In this document: piece by piece, positions 1 to 11,208 of the stretch
Position numbering within the stretch: position 1 is the stretch's first letter
Layout: each line of letters begins with the position of its first letter
NCBI RefSeq assembly: GCF_005484945.1
Contig: NZ_CP034035.1
Span: 2,046,001 to 2,110,000, forward strand
From: Brenneria rubrifaciens
Lineage (GTDB): Bacteria; Pseudomonadota; Gammaproteobacteria; Enterobacterales; Enterobacteriaceae
Direction: 5' to 3'
Length of the DNA: 64,000 bases
Translations under genes and position numbers: made by a program
Notes under the pieces: model-generated
What the model was told of the DNA's origin: nothing
Seen by the model: the letters and a program-made list of their open reading frames with translations, nothing else
Databases searched by the model: none

Positions 1-1
1 C

Positions 2-184
2 GAACAAGGTGATGTCGATACCCGCCGATTGCTGGGGCATAAATCGCAGCATCAGACCGATGTGTACAACGACGATCGAGGTAAAGATTGGTTAACAATT
101 CAGGTGAAGAGAGACGAAAACAGAGAGACAGGATTGATGATTCTTTGGTCTATTTTCCTAAACCATTTTCCTAAAGGTAAATAG
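2..184 (+). CDS. C-terminal end of a lambda-type tyrosine integrase (partial)
   Basis: The open frame enters from the left edge and gives 60 residues before a TAG stop. It contains RRLLGHKS followed by TDVYNDDRGKDW. These match the C-terminal catalytic box of lambda-family tyrosine recombinases, with the conserved His in LLGHKS and the nucleophilic Tyr in DVYNDDRG. Lambda Int has the closely similar LLGHKS and YRDDRG there. The enzyme would catalyse site-specific insertion and excision of a phage or island. The gene points at the 3' end of icd, 59 bases away, and icd is a known attachment site (e14 and phage 21 in E. coli). The catalytic Arg residues lie outside the window, so whether the gene is intact cannot be judged. 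Confidence 0.85.
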   Translation, partial: EQGDVDTRRLLGHKSQHQTDVYNDDRGKDWLTIQVKRDENRETGLMILWSIFLNHFPKGK

Positions 185-243
185 CCATGTTAAAAATCAG
201 CGAAAGCCAAACGCCTTCGCCGATCAATTCGAAAACAATAAAA
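185..243. other. Probable prophage or island attachment junction at the icd 3' end
   Basis: Only 59 bases separate the integrase stop from the icd stop codon. In known icd-integrating phages the crossover lies inside the last part of icd, and the element restores the reading frame. The att core is therefore probably in or next to the icd 3' end, with its duplicate at the far left end of the element. No repeat can be shown because the other end is outside the window. Confidence 0.4.
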
Positions 244-1497
244 TTACATGTTATCGATGATGTCCTGCGCAAACTCGCTACATTTCCGCAGCTTAGCGCC
301 ATCCATCAGACGTTCGAAATCGTAGGTCACGGTCTTGTTCTTGATAGCACCCTCCATTCCTTTAACAATCAGGTCGGCGGCTTCGAACCATTGCATGTGA
401 CGCAGCATCATTTCGGCAGACAGAATGACTGAACCTGGGTTCACCTTGTCCTGACCTGCATACTTCGGCGCTGTACCATGAGTCGCTTCAAACAGCGCGC
501 AATCGTCACCAATGTTGGCACCCGGCGCGATACCGATACCGCCAACCTGTGCCGCCAGCGCATCGGAAATGTAATCACCATTCAGGTTCATACAGGCAAT
601 AACATCATATTCAGCAGGACGTAGCAGGATTTGCTGCAAGAATGCATCGGCAATCACATCTTTCACGATAATCTCTTTGCCGGTGTCAGGATTTTTGATT
701 TTAACCCACGGGCCGCCATCAATCAGTTCCCCGCCGAACTCTTCGCGCGCCAACTGGTAACCCCAGTCTTTAAACGCCCCTTCGGTGAATTTCATGATGT
801 TGCCTTTATGCACCAGCGTAAGGGAGTCACGATCGTTGACGAGCGCATATTCAATTGCAGCGCGAACCAGGCGTTTCGTTCCTTCTTCGGAACACGGTTT
901 AATACCGATACCACATTGTTCAGGGAAACGAATTTTATTAACGCCCATTTCTTCACGCAGGAATTTGATTACTTTGTCAGCTTCCGCTGAACCCGCTTTC
1001 CATTCAATCCCCGCATAAATATCTTCCGCGTTTTCACGGAAGATCACCATATCGGTCAGTTCAGGGTGTTTTACCGGACTAGGCGTACCTTCATAGTAAC
1101 GAATCGGACGCAGGCAAACATACAGGTCCAACTGTTGACGCAACGCAACGTTCAGAGAACGGATGCCGCCGCCTACGGGTGTCGTCAGCGGGCCTTTAAT
1201 CGCCACACGGTATTCCCGAATCAGCTCAAGCGTTTCTTCGGGCAACCAAACGTCTTTACCGTAGATTTGCGTGGATTTTTCACCGGTATAAATTTCCATC
1301 CAGGAAATAGCCCGCTGGCCCTGATAGGCTTTTTCCACCGCCGCGTTGACGACATTGATCATCGCCGGCGTTACATCAACGCCAATACCGTCCCCTTCAA
1401 TAAACGGAATTACCGGATTATTGGGGACAACCAGTTTACCCTGGACATTTAGCGTTATCTTTTGCCCCTCAGCCGGTACAACTACTTTGCTTTCCAT
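244..1497 (-). CDS. icd: NADP-dependent isocitrate dehydrogenase
   Basis: This 417-residue TCA-cycle enzyme oxidatively decarboxylates isocitrate to 2-oxoglutarate with NADP. The length and sequence match E. coli Icd throughout. The substrate-binding loop with the regulatory Ser is seen in [14 protein letters not shown], and the ending [12 protein letters not shown] is close to the E. coli ending. The start was set at the ATG giving [14 protein letters not shown]. An upstream in-frame ATG at 1518 would add seven residues not found in the family. An AGGAG-like site lies just before the chosen start. The gene has its own transcript, divergent from rluE. The C-terminus is complete although an integrase gene abuts it, so any integration event has regenerated the coding end. 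Confidence 0.97.
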   Translation of the reverse strand: MESKVVVPAEGQKITLNVQGKLVVPNNPVIPFIEGDGIGVDVTPAMINVVNAAVEKAYQGQRAISWMEIYTGEKSTQIYGKDVWLPEETLELIREYRVAIKGPLTTPVGGGIRSLNVALRQQLDLYVCLRPIRYYEGTPSPVKHPELTDMVIFRENAEDIYAGIEWKAGSAEADKVIKFLREEMGVNKIRFPEQCGIGIKPCSEEGTKRLVRAAIEYALVNDRDSLTLVHKGNIMKFTEGAFKDWGYQLAREEFGGELIDGGPWVKIKNPDTGKEIIVKDVIADAFLQQILLRPAEYDVIACMNLNGDYISDALAAQVGGIGIAPGANIGDDCALFEATHGTAPKYAGQDKVNPGSVILSAEMMLRHMQWFEAADLIVKGMEGAIKNKTVTYDFERLMDGAKLRKCSEFAQDIIDNM

Positions 1498-1594
1498 TAA
1501 CCTCTCCTTCGAGCGCAATTTTGTTAATGACTTGTAAGATGCGTGTCAATACTACTTGAATATTCAGCCCGCGCCAATCGCAGACCATTTCGAG

Positions 1595-1600
1595 TATAAT
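1595..1600 (+). promoter_or_regulatory. rluE promoter -10 box
   Basis: A perfect TATAAT lies 25 bases before the likely rluE start. A good -35 hexamer at 17 bp is not evident. Transcription would begin near 1607, which rules out the in-frame ATG at 1599 as the rluE start. Confidence 0.55.
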
Positions 1601-1625
1601 GCTTTTGTTATCCGCGGCTATAAAG

Positions 1626-2255
1626 ATGATGAATAAATTCTCTGTTAAAAATCACAAACTTAAACGATTCAGCTCACAGACGCCAAGAAAAAGACGTCCA
1701 ATTCGCGCCCCCCGGCGCGTCGTGCTGTTCAATAAACCTTTTGACGTCTTGCCGCAGTTCACCGATGAAGCGGGCCGCAAGACGCTGAAGGACTATATTC
1801 CGCACGGTGAAATCTATGCCGCCGGCCGTCTGGATCGGGACAGTGAAGGGCTGATGATCCTGACCAATGACGGTAAGTTGCAAGCCAGACTCACCCAGCC
1901 GTCGCAAAAAACCGCAAAAATCTATTATGTACAGGTTGAAGGTATCCCGGATGATAGCGCGCTGGCTCAGTTCCATCGCGGGCTTGAGCTGAAAGATGGA
2001 AAAACGCTGCCGGCCGGCGCCGAGATTGTGGAAGAACCGGCATGGTTGTGGGCGCGGGTTCCGCCGATTCGCGAGCGAAAAAGCATTCCCGAGTGCTGGC
2101 TGAAAATCACCCTGTATGAAGGGCGCAACCGGCAGGTTCGCCGCATGACGGCGCATATCGGCTATCCTACGCTGCGTCTGATTCGCTACGGCATGGCCAA
2201 TCAGACAGTGGAAAATTTATCACCCGGAGAATGGAAGGAAATTACTGATGTTTAA
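1626..2255 (+). CDS. rluE: 23S rRNA pseudouridine(2457) synthase
   Basis: RluE converts U2457 of 23S rRNA to pseudouridine. This is a RsuA-family synthase of about 209 residues. The family motif with the catalytic Asp is [12 protein letters not shown], followed by GLMILTNDG. The C-terminal [12 protein letters not shown] is the second family signature. The basic N-terminus ([13 protein letters not shown]) is poorly conserved in the family. The frame has two adjacent ATGs at 1626 and 1629 and a further one at 1599. The last lies inside the -10 box, so the start is put at 1626 or 1629. No strong ribosome site is visible. The stop overlaps the nudJ start by 8 bases, so the two are translationally coupled. 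Confidence 0.93.
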   Translation: MMNKFSVKNHKLKRFSSQTPRKRRPIRAPRRVVLFNKPFDVLPQFTDEAGRKTLKDYIPHGEIYAAGRLDRDSEGLMILTNDGKLQARLTQPSQKTAKIYYVQVEGIPDDSALAQFHRGLELKDGKTLPAGAEIVEEPAWLWARVPPIRERKSIPECWLKITLYEGRNRQVRRMTAHIGYPTLRLIRYGMANQTVENLSPGEWKEITDV

Positions 2256-2715
2256 ACCTCATGTTACGGTTGCCAGCGTTGTTCAGGCCGAGAACCATTT
2301 TCTGGTTGTGGAAGAGTTGATTAACGATAAATTACTGTGGAACCAGCCTGCGGGACATCTGGAAGCCGATGAAACGCTGATTCAGGCGGCGAGCCGGGAA
2401 CTGTGGGAGGAAACCGGAATTCAGGCCAAGCCGCAGAGCTTTCTGCGATTGCACCAGTGGATTGCGCCGGATCGGACGCCGTTCCTGCGCTTTTGCTTTG
2501 TCCTCGATCTCCCGCTGCGGGCCGAAACCCAGCCCCACGACAGCGATATCGTGTGTTGCCGCTGGTTAACGGCAGACGAAATCCTTCATTCCAATCAACT
2601 CCGTTCACCGCTGGTTGCGGAAAGCATTCGCTGCTATCAACAGCCAGCACGCTATCCTTTAACCTTACTGCAAGCTTTCAACTGGCCTTTTTCACCGCCA
2701 GAGCATCAGGAATAG
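2248..2715 (+). CDS. nudJ: Nudix phosphatase NudJ
   Basis: NudJ is a Nudix hydrolase of 155 residues. The E. coli enzyme hydrolyses nucleoside di- and triphosphates and the thiamine precursor HMP-PP. The Nudix box runs from residue 36 to 58 (GHLEADET, then RELWEETGI), with the metal-binding Glu residues in REXXEE present. The sequence follows E. coli NudJ from MFKPHVTVA to FNWPF. It overlaps the rluE end by 8 bases and lies in the conserved rluE-nudJ-mnmA-hflD-purB order. Confidence 0.95.
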   Translation: MFKPHVTVASVVQAENHFLVVEELINDKLLWNQPAGHLEADETLIQAASRELWEETGIQAKPQSFLRLHQWIAPDRTPFLRFCFVLDLPLRAETQPHDSDIVCCRWLTADEILHSNQLRSPLVAESIRCYQQPARYPLTLLQAFNWPFSPPEHQE

Positions 2716-2773
2716 CGATGCAGCCCCCGGCGCAACATGATAAAATGCGCCGCTTGTTTTTCGCTTTGATGTC

Positions 2774-2855
2774 ACACCAATAGATTTCAAGTCGCAGCAA
2801 GGCGGCACCGAGTAACAAAGCCAATGCATCTGCAACTTGACAATCGACGGGTATA
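2774..2855. repeat. Short imperfect palindromic intergenic repeat (copy A)
   Basis: An 82-base element sits between nudJ and mnmA. One end reads ATAGATTTCAAGTCGCAG and the other CTGCAACTTGACAATCGA then CGGGTATA. The internal arms TTTCAAGTCGCAG and CTGCAACTTGA form an imperfect inverted repeat. A related but shorter copy lies at 60025-60087. The layout resembles miniature palindromic repeats I know from Yersinia, Serratia and Pectobacterium intergenic regions. It may be carried in the mnmA 5' untranslated region. Confidence 0.65.
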
Positions 2856-2879
2856 TGTATTTCAGTTCGTGAGACCTCC

Positions 2880-3986
2880 ATGTCAGATAACAGCCAGAAA
2901 AAAGTGATTGTTGGTATGTCCGGCGGAGTTGATTCCTCCGTTTCCGCTTACCTGTTACAGCAACAGGGCTATCGTGTTGAAGGCCTGTTCATGAAGAACT
3001 GGGAAGAGGATGACGACACGGAGTATTGCTCCGCGGCAGCCGACCTTGCCGACGCGCAAGCCGTTTGCGACAAACTGGGTATTGCGCTGCATACCGTCAA
3101 CTTTGCCGCCGAATACTGGGACAATGTGTTTGAGCTGTTCCTGGCGGAATATAAGGCTGGCCGCACTCCCAATCCTGACATTCTGTGCAACAAAGAGATC
3201 AAATTCAAAGCGTTCCTTGAATTCGCCGCCGAAGATCTCGGGGCCGATTACATTGCAACCGGTCACTACGTCCGCCGTCAGGACGTTAACGGCAAAAGCC
3301 GTTTACTGCGCGGCATGGACGGCAATAAAGATCAAAGCTATTTCCTGTATACGCTGAGCCACGAGCAAATCGCCCAAAGCTTGTTCCCGGTTGGGGAACT
3401 GGAAAAACCTGAAGTCCGCCGCATTGCTGAACAACTGGAACTGGCGACGGCCAGGAAAAAAGATTCCACAGGGATTTGTTTCATCGGCGAACGTAAATTC
3501 ACGGATTTTCTGGCGCGTTACCTGCCTGCCCAGCCGGGCCAGATAGTCTCCGTCGATGATGGCAAACCCATGGGGCAACATCAGGGGCTGATGTACCACA
3601 CGCTGGGACAGCGTAAGGGACTTGGCATCGGCGGCGTCAAAGACGGCGGCGAAGATCCGTGGTATGTGGTAGACAAAGACGTCGCCAATAATATTCTGTA
3701 TGTCGCGCAGGGGCATGAGCACCCTCGTCTGATGTCGTGCGGGTTAATCGCTCAGCAGTTGCACTGGGTTGACCGTCAGCCGCTGACCTCGGAATTACGC
3801 TGCGTGGTCAAAACCCGCTACCGTCAGGCCGATATCCCCTGCACCGTCATCCCGCTCGACACAGACCGCATCTCGGTTCGTTTTGATCAGCCGGTCGCCG
3901 CGGTCACCCCAGGCCAATCCGCCGTCTTCTATCTGGGCGATGTCTGCCTCGGCGGAGGCATTATCGAAGAACGCTTACAGGAGTGA
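2880..3986 (+). CDS. mnmA: tRNA-specific 2-thiouridylase
   Basis: MnmA puts sulfur on C2 of the wobble uridine (U34) of tRNAs for Lys, Glu and Gln, using sulfur relayed from IscS through TusA and TusBCDE. The 368-residue protein begins with the PP-loop ATP pyrophosphatase motif SGGVDSS at residues 14-20. The two catalytic cysteines are at Cys103 (NPDILCNKE) and Cys200 (STGICFIGE). The ATG follows a purine-rich site in GTGAGACC. hflD starts 2 bases after the stop codon, so the two form an operon. The leader before mnmA carries the palindromic repeat copy A. Confidence 0.97.
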   Translation: MSDNSQKKVIVGMSGGVDSSVSAYLLQQQGYRVEGLFMKNWEEDDDTEYCSAAADLADAQAVCDKLGIALHTVNFAAEYWDNVFELFLAEYKAGRTPNPDILCNKEIKFKAFLEFAAEDLGADYIATGHYVRRQDVNGKSRLLRGMDGNKDQSYFLYTLSHEQIAQSLFPVGELEKPEVRRIAEQLELATARKKDSTGICFIGERKFTDFLARYLPAQPGQIVSVDDGKPMGQHQGLMYHTLGQRKGLGIGGVKDGGEDPWYVVDKDVANNILYVAQGHEHPRLMSCGLIAQQLHWVDRQPLTSELRCVVKTRYRQADIPCTVIPLDTDRISVRFDQPVAAVTPGQSAVFYLGDVCLGGGIIEERLQE

Positions 3987-3988
3987 TC

Positions 3989-4615
3989 GTGGCGAAAAAC
4001 TATCATGATATTACCCTGGCGCTGGCGGGCATCTGCCAGTCGGCTTATCTGGTGCAGCAGTTGGCGCACACCGGCAATTGCGACAACAATGTTCTGCACA
4101 CCTCGCTGAACAGCATTTTGGTGGTCAACCCGATCTCCACGCTGTCGGTTTATGGGGAGGCGGAAACAAATCTGAAAACCGGACTGGAAACCTTGCTCGG
4201 CATCCTGAACACCAACAGCAAAGGGCCGGGAGCCGAGCTGTCGCGCTACGCTTTCAGCCTGATTGCTCTGGAGCGCAAACTGAACGCCAAACCCGCTTCG
4301 CTGGACGAGCTGGGTAAACGTATCGGGCAGTTGGAGCGCCAGTTGGAGCATTTTGAACTGCTCTCTGATACGATCGTCGGCTCATTGGCCGCTATTTATG
4401 TTGATGTGATCAGTGCGCTCGGCCCGCGAATTCAGGTAGTGGGTTCGCCGGATATCCTGAAAAACAGTCAGGTTCAGGCCAGGGTACGCGCGGTATTGCT
4501 GGCGGGTATTCGTTCCGCCGTGCTGTGGCAGCAGATTGGCGGCGGGCGTCTGCAACTGATGTTTTCCCGCAGCCATCTGGTTAAAGAAGCCAAACAGATA
4601 CTGGCGCGTTGCTGA
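3989..4615 (+). CDS. hflD: High frequency lysogenization protein HflD
   Basis: HflD is a 208-residue peripheral inner-membrane protein. In E. coli it binds the lambda CII activator and lowers the lysogenization frequency. The sequence follows E. coli HflD from [18 protein letters not shown] to the end (FSRSHL, AKQIL). The start is a GTG at 3989 with AGGAG 5 bases upstream. The alternative GTG at 3983 overlaps that ribosome site, so it was rejected. It sits 2 bases behind mnmA and ahead of purB, as in E. coli. Confidence 0.94.
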   Translation: MAKNYHDITLALAGICQSAYLVQQLAHTGNCDNNVLHTSLNSILVVNPISTLSVYGEAETNLKTGLETLLGILNTNSKGPGAELSRYAFSLIALERKLNAKPASLDELGKRIGQLERQLEHFELLSDTIVGSLAAIYVDVISALGPRIQVVGSPDILKNSQVQARVRAVLLAGIRSAVLWQQIGGGRLQLMFSRSHLVKEAKQILARC

Positions 4616-4625
4616 TAAGCGATGA

Positions 4626-6050
<1,425 letters not shown>

Positions 6051-6065
6051 TCCCTTGTCTCTCTT

Positions 6066-6088
6066 CAGGCGGGCTTCGTGTCCGCCTG
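6066..6088 (+). terminator. Hairpin after purB
   Basis: CAGGCGG and CCGCCTG form a 7-bp stem with a 9-base loop, 15 bases after the purB stop. There is no clear T tract, so termination may be weak or assisted by Rho. Confidence 0.45.
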
Positions 6089-6247
6089 TTGTGGTTCGAC
6101 TATCCCCGCCCTTTTCTACGTGTTTATCCCTGTTTAATTCGCCATGTGGATAATTTGACGGATTAAAAATAAATGAAGCCAGCTTTTACCGCCAGCCTCC
6201 CGGTCAAAATGAGATAGGAAAGTCACTACAGCCGCCCGCGCTTCCGC

Positions 6248-6253
6248 TATAAT
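6248..6253 (+). promoter_or_regulatory. roxA promoter -10 box
   Basis: A perfect TATAAT lies 34 bases before the roxA ATG. The matching -35 region is not close to consensus. Confidence 0.5.
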
Positions 6254-6287
6254 TTCTTCTAACTTCTTGTTTCCTGGAAAAGAGAGT

Positions 6288-7409
6288 ATGGACTATCAGC
6301 TCAATCTTGACTGGCCGGATTTTTTGGCACGTTACTGGCAAAAACGCCCGGTTATTATTAAAGGCGGTTTTAATCACTTTATCGATCCGATTTCCCCTGA
6401 CGAGCTTGCGGGCTTGTCCCTGGAGAATGAAGTCGACAGCCGTCTGGTGAGCCACATTAATGGCCGTTGGAAGGTCAGCCACGGTCCCTTTGAAAGTTTT
6501 GACCATCTGGGTGAAACCAACTGGTCACTGCTGGTTCAGGCCGTCGATCATTGGCATGAACCTTCCGCCGCGCTGATGCGTCCTTTCCGTCAGCTACCGG
6601 ACTGGCGCACGGATGATCTGATGATCTCCTTCTCCGTTCCCGGCGGCGGTGTCGGCCCGCATCTGGATCAATATGATGTGTTCATCATTCAGGGGCTCGG
6701 ACGCCGCCGCTGGCGCGTGGGCGAAAAGATTCCAATGAAGCAGCATTGTCCCCATCCTGATCTGCTACAGGTTGATCCTTTCGATGCCATCATTGATGAA
6801 GAAATGGAACCGGGTGACATTCTGTATATTCCTCCCGGTTTCCCTCATGAAGGTTATTCGCTGGAAAACGCACTCAACTATTCCGTGGGCTTTCGCGCTC
6901 CCAATGGCCGTGAGCTGGTGAGCGGCTTCGCTGATTATGTGCTTTCCCGCGAACTCGGCGGCTATCGTTACAGCGATCCGTCCATCCCCATGCGCGATCA
7001 TCCGGCGCGGGTTCTGCCGCAAGAGATGGACGAACTGCAAAAAATGATGCTGGCGCTGGTTCAACAGCCGGAACATTTTCAGAACTGGTTTGGTGAATTT
7101 ATTTCTCAATCCCGTCATGAGCTTGATCTCGCGCCACCGGCCCCCCCCTATCTGGCGGGCGAGGTCTACGATTATCTGCAACAAGGGGAGCAGTTGCGTC
7201 GTCTGGGCGGGTTGCGTGTCCTGTGCGTCGGCGACCACTGTTTTGTCAACGGCGAAAAGATCGATACGCCACACCAACAGGCGACATTCGCGCTGGCCGA
7301 GCACTACGTCATTGATGCTTCCCTGTTGGGTGAAGCGCTGGACGATCCGTCGTTCCTAGCCCAGCTTACCGTTCTGGTCAACAACGGCTACTGGTATTTC
7401 GCCGATTAA
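6288..7409 (+). CDS. roxA: Ribosomal protein uL16 arginine 3-hydroxylase
   Basis: RoxA (YcfD) is a 2-oxoglutarate and Fe(II) dependent JmjC-type oxygenase that hydroxylates an Arg of ribosomal protein L16. The 373-residue protein has the iron-binding triad His125 and Asp127 (GPHLDQYD) and His187 (PPGFPHEGY), at the same positions as in E. coli. The C-terminal part is the winged-helix region. The start was set at MDYQLNLDWP; the upstream ATG at 6267 adds seven unmatched residues. It directly follows purB here, without phoPQ between them. Confidence 0.95.
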   Translation: MDYQLNLDWPDFLARYWQKRPVIIKGGFNHFIDPISPDELAGLSLENEVDSRLVSHINGRWKVSHGPFESFDHLGETNWSLLVQAVDHWHEPSAALMRPFRQLPDWRTDDLMISFSVPGGGVGPHLDQYDVFIIQGLGRRRWRVGEKIPMKQHCPHPDLLQVDPFDAIIDEEMEPGDILYIPPGFPHEGYSLENALNYSVGFRAPNGRELVSGFADYVLSRELGGYRYSDPSIPMRDHPARVLPQEMDELQKMMLALVQQPEHFQNWFGEFISQSRHELDLAPPAPPYLAGEVYDYLQQGEQLRRLGGLRVLCVGDHCFVNGEKIDTPHQQATFALAEHYVIDASLLGEALDDPSFLAQLTVLVNNGYWYFAD

Positions 7410-7435
7410 ACGCCAGATATTCATCAATGTATCTC

Positions 7436-7515
7436 TTACCTCCCCCCCTTCGTAGGGGGAGAGGGCATGTCCATAATCTGCAATGGTTATTCCTCTCTCC
7501 GACAAAGGGGAAAGG
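7436..7515. other. Two imperfect hairpins between roxA and pepT
   Basis: The 115-base gap between the converging genes has a C-run and G-run hairpin (TCCCCC at 7441 with GGGGGA at 7455). A second weaker one follows (CCTCTCTCC facing GGGGAAAGG). They may end both transcripts. They could also be decayed REP-like repeats. Confidence 0.4.
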
Positions 7516-7524
7516 CGGATGAAC

Positions 7525-8760
7525 TCATGGTAATTTGGCTTTCTGGGCGGTCAATTCGGCAATTCGCATAATCACCGATACCGCCTGTTCCATACCTTCC
7601 AGCGTCACGAATTCATGCTTGCCGTGGTAATTGTAGCCGCCGGTAAACAAATTCGGGCACGGTAATCCCCTGAACGACAACTGCGCACCGTCAGTCCCGC
7701 CACGAATCGGCTTGAGAATAGGTTCGATATCGCAATCCCGCATGGCCTGCTGCGCCAGCGCGATAATATGCGGATGCTGTTCAACCTGCTCACGCATATT
7801 GTAATAGCTGTCGGTTATCGTCACTTCGATATAGCAATCGGGATGCAAACCCGCCCCGACTTTCTCGGCGATATCGATCATTTTTTGTTTGCGCCGTTCA
7901 AACCCCGTCCGATCAAAATCACGCACGATATAGTGCATCTCTGCACGCTCCACCACGCCTTTAATACTCTGTAAATGGTAGAAACCCTGATAACCATCTG
8001 TATTTTCAGGCGATTCCTCTTCTGGCACTTCCTGATGGAATCGGGACGCCAGCGACAGCGCATTCACCATCACATCTTTGGCGCTGCCGGGATGCACATT
8101 GTTACCCACAATCTTCACGGTCACCGCGGCGGCATTGAAATTTTCATACTCCAGTTCACCCACGCCTCCCCCGTCAACGGTATAGGCCCACTGCGCATTG
8201 AATGCCCGCACATCAAAGAACTGCGCGCCTTTACCAATTTCTTCATCGGGCGTAAACGCCACGCGAATTTCCCCATGCGGCACCTGACGTTTTTTTAATC
8301 GCATCATCGCCGTGATAATTTCGGCGATGCCGGCTTTATCATCCGCGCCCAGCAGCGTTTTGCCGTCGGTGGTAATCAGCGTGTGGCCGAGCAGGTGATG
8401 CAACACCGGGAACATGACCGGCGACAGCACCTCGTCACCCACCCCCAATGCAATATCGCCGCCACGATAGTTTTCCACAATCTGCGGATTCACGTTCTTT
8501 CCTGTGTAATCAGGCGACGTATCGAGGTGAGAAATAAAACCGATGGTCGGTACGTTCCAGGCAACATTAGCAGGCAGCGTTGCCATCACCCAGCCATACT
8601 TGCTAAGCGTCACCTGTTCAAAACCCAATTCCTGCAACTCCCGATGCAAGGCGTGCGCCAGCCTGAGCTGGCCTTCCGTGCTCGGCACCTGCCGAACGCC
8701 GGATTTTGACTGAGTATCAAAAGAAACGTAATTCAAAAACCTATCGAGTAATTTATCCAT
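7525..8760 (-). CDS. pepT: Peptidase T (tripeptidase)
   Basis: PepT is a cytosolic zinc aminotripeptidase of the M20 family, 411 residues. The metal and catalytic residues match the family: His78 and Asp80 (SHLD), Asp140 (GADDKAG), Glu173-Glu174 (PDEEIG), Asp196 (TVDGG) and a C-terminal His in YHGKHEF. The ATG has GGAGG about 7 bases upstream. It is convergent with roxA and divergent from potA. No FNR palindrome like the one known for Salmonella pepT was seen in the 60 bases before the gene. Confidence 0.96.
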   Translation of the reverse strand: MDKLLDRFLNYVSFDTQSKSGVRQVPSTEGQLRLAHALHRELQELGFEQVTLSKYGWVMATLPANVAWNVPTIGFISHLDTSPDYTGKNVNPQIVENYRGGDIALGVGDEVLSPVMFPVLHHLLGHTLITTDGKTLLGADDKAGIAEIITAMMRLKKRQVPHGEIRVAFTPDEEIGKGAQFFDVRAFNAQWAYTVDGGGVGELEYENFNAAAVTVKIVGNNVHPGSAKDVMVNALSLASRFHQEVPEEESPENTDGYQGFYHLQSIKGVVERAEMHYIVRDFDRTGFERRKQKMIDIAEKVGAGLHPDCYIEVTITDSYYNMREQVEQHPHIIALAQQAMRDCDIEPILKPIRGGTDGAQLSFRGLPCPNLFTGGYNYHGKHEFVTLEGMEQAVSVIMRIAELTAQKAKLP

Positions 8761-9248
8761 CTCTTCGCCTCCTGAACCCTATTTTTTATTATGAGGATGG
8801 CTATCACCGAAAATATTGCGTCAGGTCAGTTTTTACCGCGTTAACGCCCAGAACCGGACAGACCTGAACAGGTGAAAATTCCCCCCTCTCCTCATGCAGT
8901 CCACTTAAGCTTAGTCTCAGGAGACACACGGCGATGACGTTAATGCATCTAATGCGGCAAAAGCAAACCACGCCGCCCGCCCTCCATTTTGCCGCACCGT
9001 TCTATTTCACAGGCCGCCATCAAGAAAAAAACAATTATGAAACATCGAACGGTGGAGCGTTTCCCTCCGCTCACCCGCTGACTCCCATTCACAACCCGAT
9101 GTATGGCGACACAAGTTGGCGTTAAGCATCGTTTCCCGTAGAATGCCGCCCTCAACTGAGCTTGTAGGCTGAAAGGTGATAACCCCTGGCATGCATCGCA
9201 ACGGAACTTCCGTGGACGCGCCATACTTGGAAACAGAGCAATCCCTTA
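8761..9248. other. 488-base intergenic region between pepT and potA
   Basis: This is the divergent control region of pepT and potA. The potA side has a promoter-like pair at 9116-9144. A 63-codon frame at 8934-9125 has AGGAG about ten bases before its ATG, but no recognisable family and a composition like non-coding DNA. I do not call it a gene. I see no repeat or RNA gene. Confidence 0.5.
9116..9144 (+). promoter_or_regulatory. Candidate potA promoter
   Basis: TTGGCG (9116-9121) and TAGAAT (9139-9144) are separated by exactly 17 bases. Transcription would begin near 9151, giving a 5' leader of about 98 bases for potABCD. Confidence 0.5.
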
Positions 9249-10364
9249 ATGAAAGATAATCCTCGCGCTACGCCGGTCGTCGAGTTGATCGATGTCCGTA
9301 AAAACTTTGATGGCAAAGACATCATTGCTCATTTTAATCTCACCATTAACAACGGCGAGTTTCTGACCATTCTTGGTCCCTCCGGCTGCGGTAAAACCAC
9401 CATACTGCGGTTAATTGCCGGACTGGAAACCGTAGACGGCGGCAATGTCATATTAGAAAAACAGGATATTACCCACCAGCCCGCCGAGCATCGCCACATT
9501 AATACCGTTTTCCAAAGCTACGCCTTATTTCCCCACCTCAGCGTTTTCGACAATGTCGCTTTCGGCTTGCGGATGCAAAAAACGCCCGCGGCCGAGATCG
9601 CCCCGCGCGTGACTGACGCGCTGAAAATGGTGCAACTGGAGAGTCTGGCGCAGCGCCGCCCTCATCAACTCTCTGGCGGACAGCAACAACGGGTGGCGAT
9701 TGCCCGGGCGGTCGTCAATCAGCCTAAAGTCCTACTGCTGGATGAGTCGCTCTCCGCGCTCGACTACAAGTTGCGCAAACAGATGCAAAACGAATTGAAA
9801 GCGCTACAGCGGACGCTGGGCATTACCTTTATTTTTGTTACGCACGATCAGGAAGAGGCGCTCACCATGTCTGACCGCATCGTGGTGATGCGCGACGGCC
9901 GCATCGAACAGGACGGCACGCCGCGTGAGATTTACGAGGAGCCGAAGAACCTGTTTGTGGCCAGCTTTATCGGCGAAATCAATATTCTCGATGCCGTTGT
10001 ATTAGAGCAAATCGGCGAGCAGCGGGTGCGCGCCCGGGTGGAAGGCCATGAGTGCGTGATTACGGTCAATTTCCCGGTTAGCGATGGGCAGCACCTCAAC
10101 GTGTTGCTGCGGCCGGAGGATTTGCGGGTGGAAGAAATCAACGACGGGGTCCAGGCGGAAGGCATCGTCGGATACGTCCGTGAGCGCAATTACAAAGGCA
10201 TGACGCTGGAATCCAACATTGAGCTTGAGGACGGCAAAATAGTGATGGTCAGCGAGTTCTTTAACGAAGACGATCCTGATTTCGATCACTCGCTCAATCA
10301 GAAAGTCGCGATTACCTGGGTCGAAAGCTGGGAGGTTGTGCTGCACGATGAAAAAGCCGCGTAA
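9249..10364 (+). CDS. potA: Spermidine/putrescine ABC transporter ATPase
   Basis: PotA is the ATPase of the PotABCD polyamine importer. The 371-residue protein has Walker [10 protein letters not shown], the Q-loop in FQSYALF, the ABC signature LSGGQQQ, Walker [12 protein letters not shown] and the switch His in FVTHDQEE. The C-terminal third is the TOBE regulatory domain ([14 protein letters not shown]). The N-terminus is a few residues shorter than E. coli PotA (378). No clear ribosome site precedes the ATG. It overlaps potB by 17 bases. Confidence 0.97.
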   Translation: MKDNPRATPVVELIDVRKNFDGKDIIAHFNLTINNGEFLTILGPSGCGKTTILRLIAGLETVDGGNVILEKQDITHQPAEHRHINTVFQSYALFPHLSVFDNVAFGLRMQKTPAAEIAPRVTDALKMVQLESLAQRRPHQLSGGQQQRVAIARAVVNQPKVLLLDESLSALDYKLRKQMQNELKALQRTLGITFIFVTHDQEEALTMSDRIVVMRDGRIEQDGTPREIYEEPKNLFVASFIGEINILDAVVLEQIGEQRVRARVEGHECVITVNFPVSDGQHLNVLLRPEDLRVEEINDGVQAEGIVGYVRERNYKGMTLESNIELEDGKIVMVSEFFNEDDPDFDHSLNQKVAITWVESWEVVLHDEKAA

Positions 10365-11208
10365 ACGCTTTCAGAATACCATTATCACGATCGTTGTCGT
10401 CTGGCTGGCGCTGTTCGTATTCGCGCCGAACCTGATGATTATCGGCGCCAGTTTCCTGACCCGCGATGATACCGATCTCATCAGTCTGGTATTTACGCTT
10501 GACAACTACACCCGGCTGGCCGATCCGATGTATGCTTCGGTTCTGCTGCACTCGCTGAATATGGCGGCAGTCGCGACGCTGTGCTGCCTGATATTAGGTT
10601 ATCCCTTCGCCTTTATCCTGGCTCGCCTGCCTCAACGCGTCCGCCCGCTGATGATGTTTTTACTGATTGTCCCTTTCTGGACAAACTCGCTGATTCGTAT
10701 TTACGGACTGAAGATATTTCTGAGTACGCGCGGACATTTGAATGAGTTCCTGATGTGGGTCGGCATTATTGATACCCCCTTGCGCATGATGTACACCTCC
10801 GGGGCGGTGGTGCTCGGCCTGATCTACATTCTGCTGCCTTTTATGGTGCTGCCGCTCTATTCGAGCATTGAGAAGCTGGATAAGGCGTATCTCGAAGCCG
10901 CCCGCGATCTGGGCGCCAACAAATGGCAGACATTCATCCGCGTCGTCATTCCGCTGACCATGCCGGGCATCATCGCGGGCTGTTTGCTGGTGCTATTACC
11001 GGCTATGGGGCTGTTTTTTGTCGCCGATCTGATGGGCGGCGCCAAAAACCTGCTGATTGGCAACGTGATCAAAAGCCAGTTCCTTAACATCCGCGATTGG
11101 CCATTTGGCGCGGCGACCAGTATCGGCCTGACCTTAATCATGGGGATAATGCTGCTCGTCTATTACCGCACGGCCCGTCTGCTGAACAAGAAAGAGGAAC
11201 TGGCATGA
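10348..11208 (+). CDS. potB: Spermidine/putrescine ABC transporter permease PotB
   Basis: PotB is one of the two inner-membrane permeases of the polyamine importer. It has 286 residues with about six hydrophobic segments, beginning with [19 protein letters not shown]. The EAA loop that docks on PotA is [16 protein letters not shown]. The start was put at ATG 10348, which keeps the basic MKKPRKRF leader. An ATG twelve bases earlier is less likely. The gene begins inside the end of potA and its stop overlaps the potC start (ATGA), so translation is coupled. Confidence 0.95.
   Translation: MKKPRKRFQNTIITIVVVWLALFVFAPNLMIIGASFLTRDDTDLISLVFTLDNYTRLADPMYASVLLHSLNMAAVATLCCLILGYPFAFILARLPQRVRPLMMFLLIVPFWTNSLIRIYGLKIFLSTRGHLNEFLMWVGIIDTPLRMMYTSGAVVLGLIYILLPFMVLPLYSSIEKLDKAYLEAARDLGANKWQTFIRVVIPLTMPGIIAGCLLVLLPAMGLFFVADLMGGAKNLLIGNVIKSQFLNIRDWPFGAATSIGLTLIMGIMLLVYYRTARLLNKKEELA

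Noticed and set aside
187..432. Open frame of 81 codons between the integrase and icd
   Set aside because: Most of it is antisense to the icd 3' end and the product has no recognisable family; it overlaps a well supported gene.
8761..8830. Possible FNR site before pepT
   Set aside because: pepT is anaerobically induced in Salmonella, but no TTGAT-N4-ATCAA pattern was seen.
8934..9125. 63-codon frame between pepT and potA with a nearby AGGAG
   Set aside because: No family, unusual composition, and it lies in the divergent promoter region; codon conservation could not be tested.
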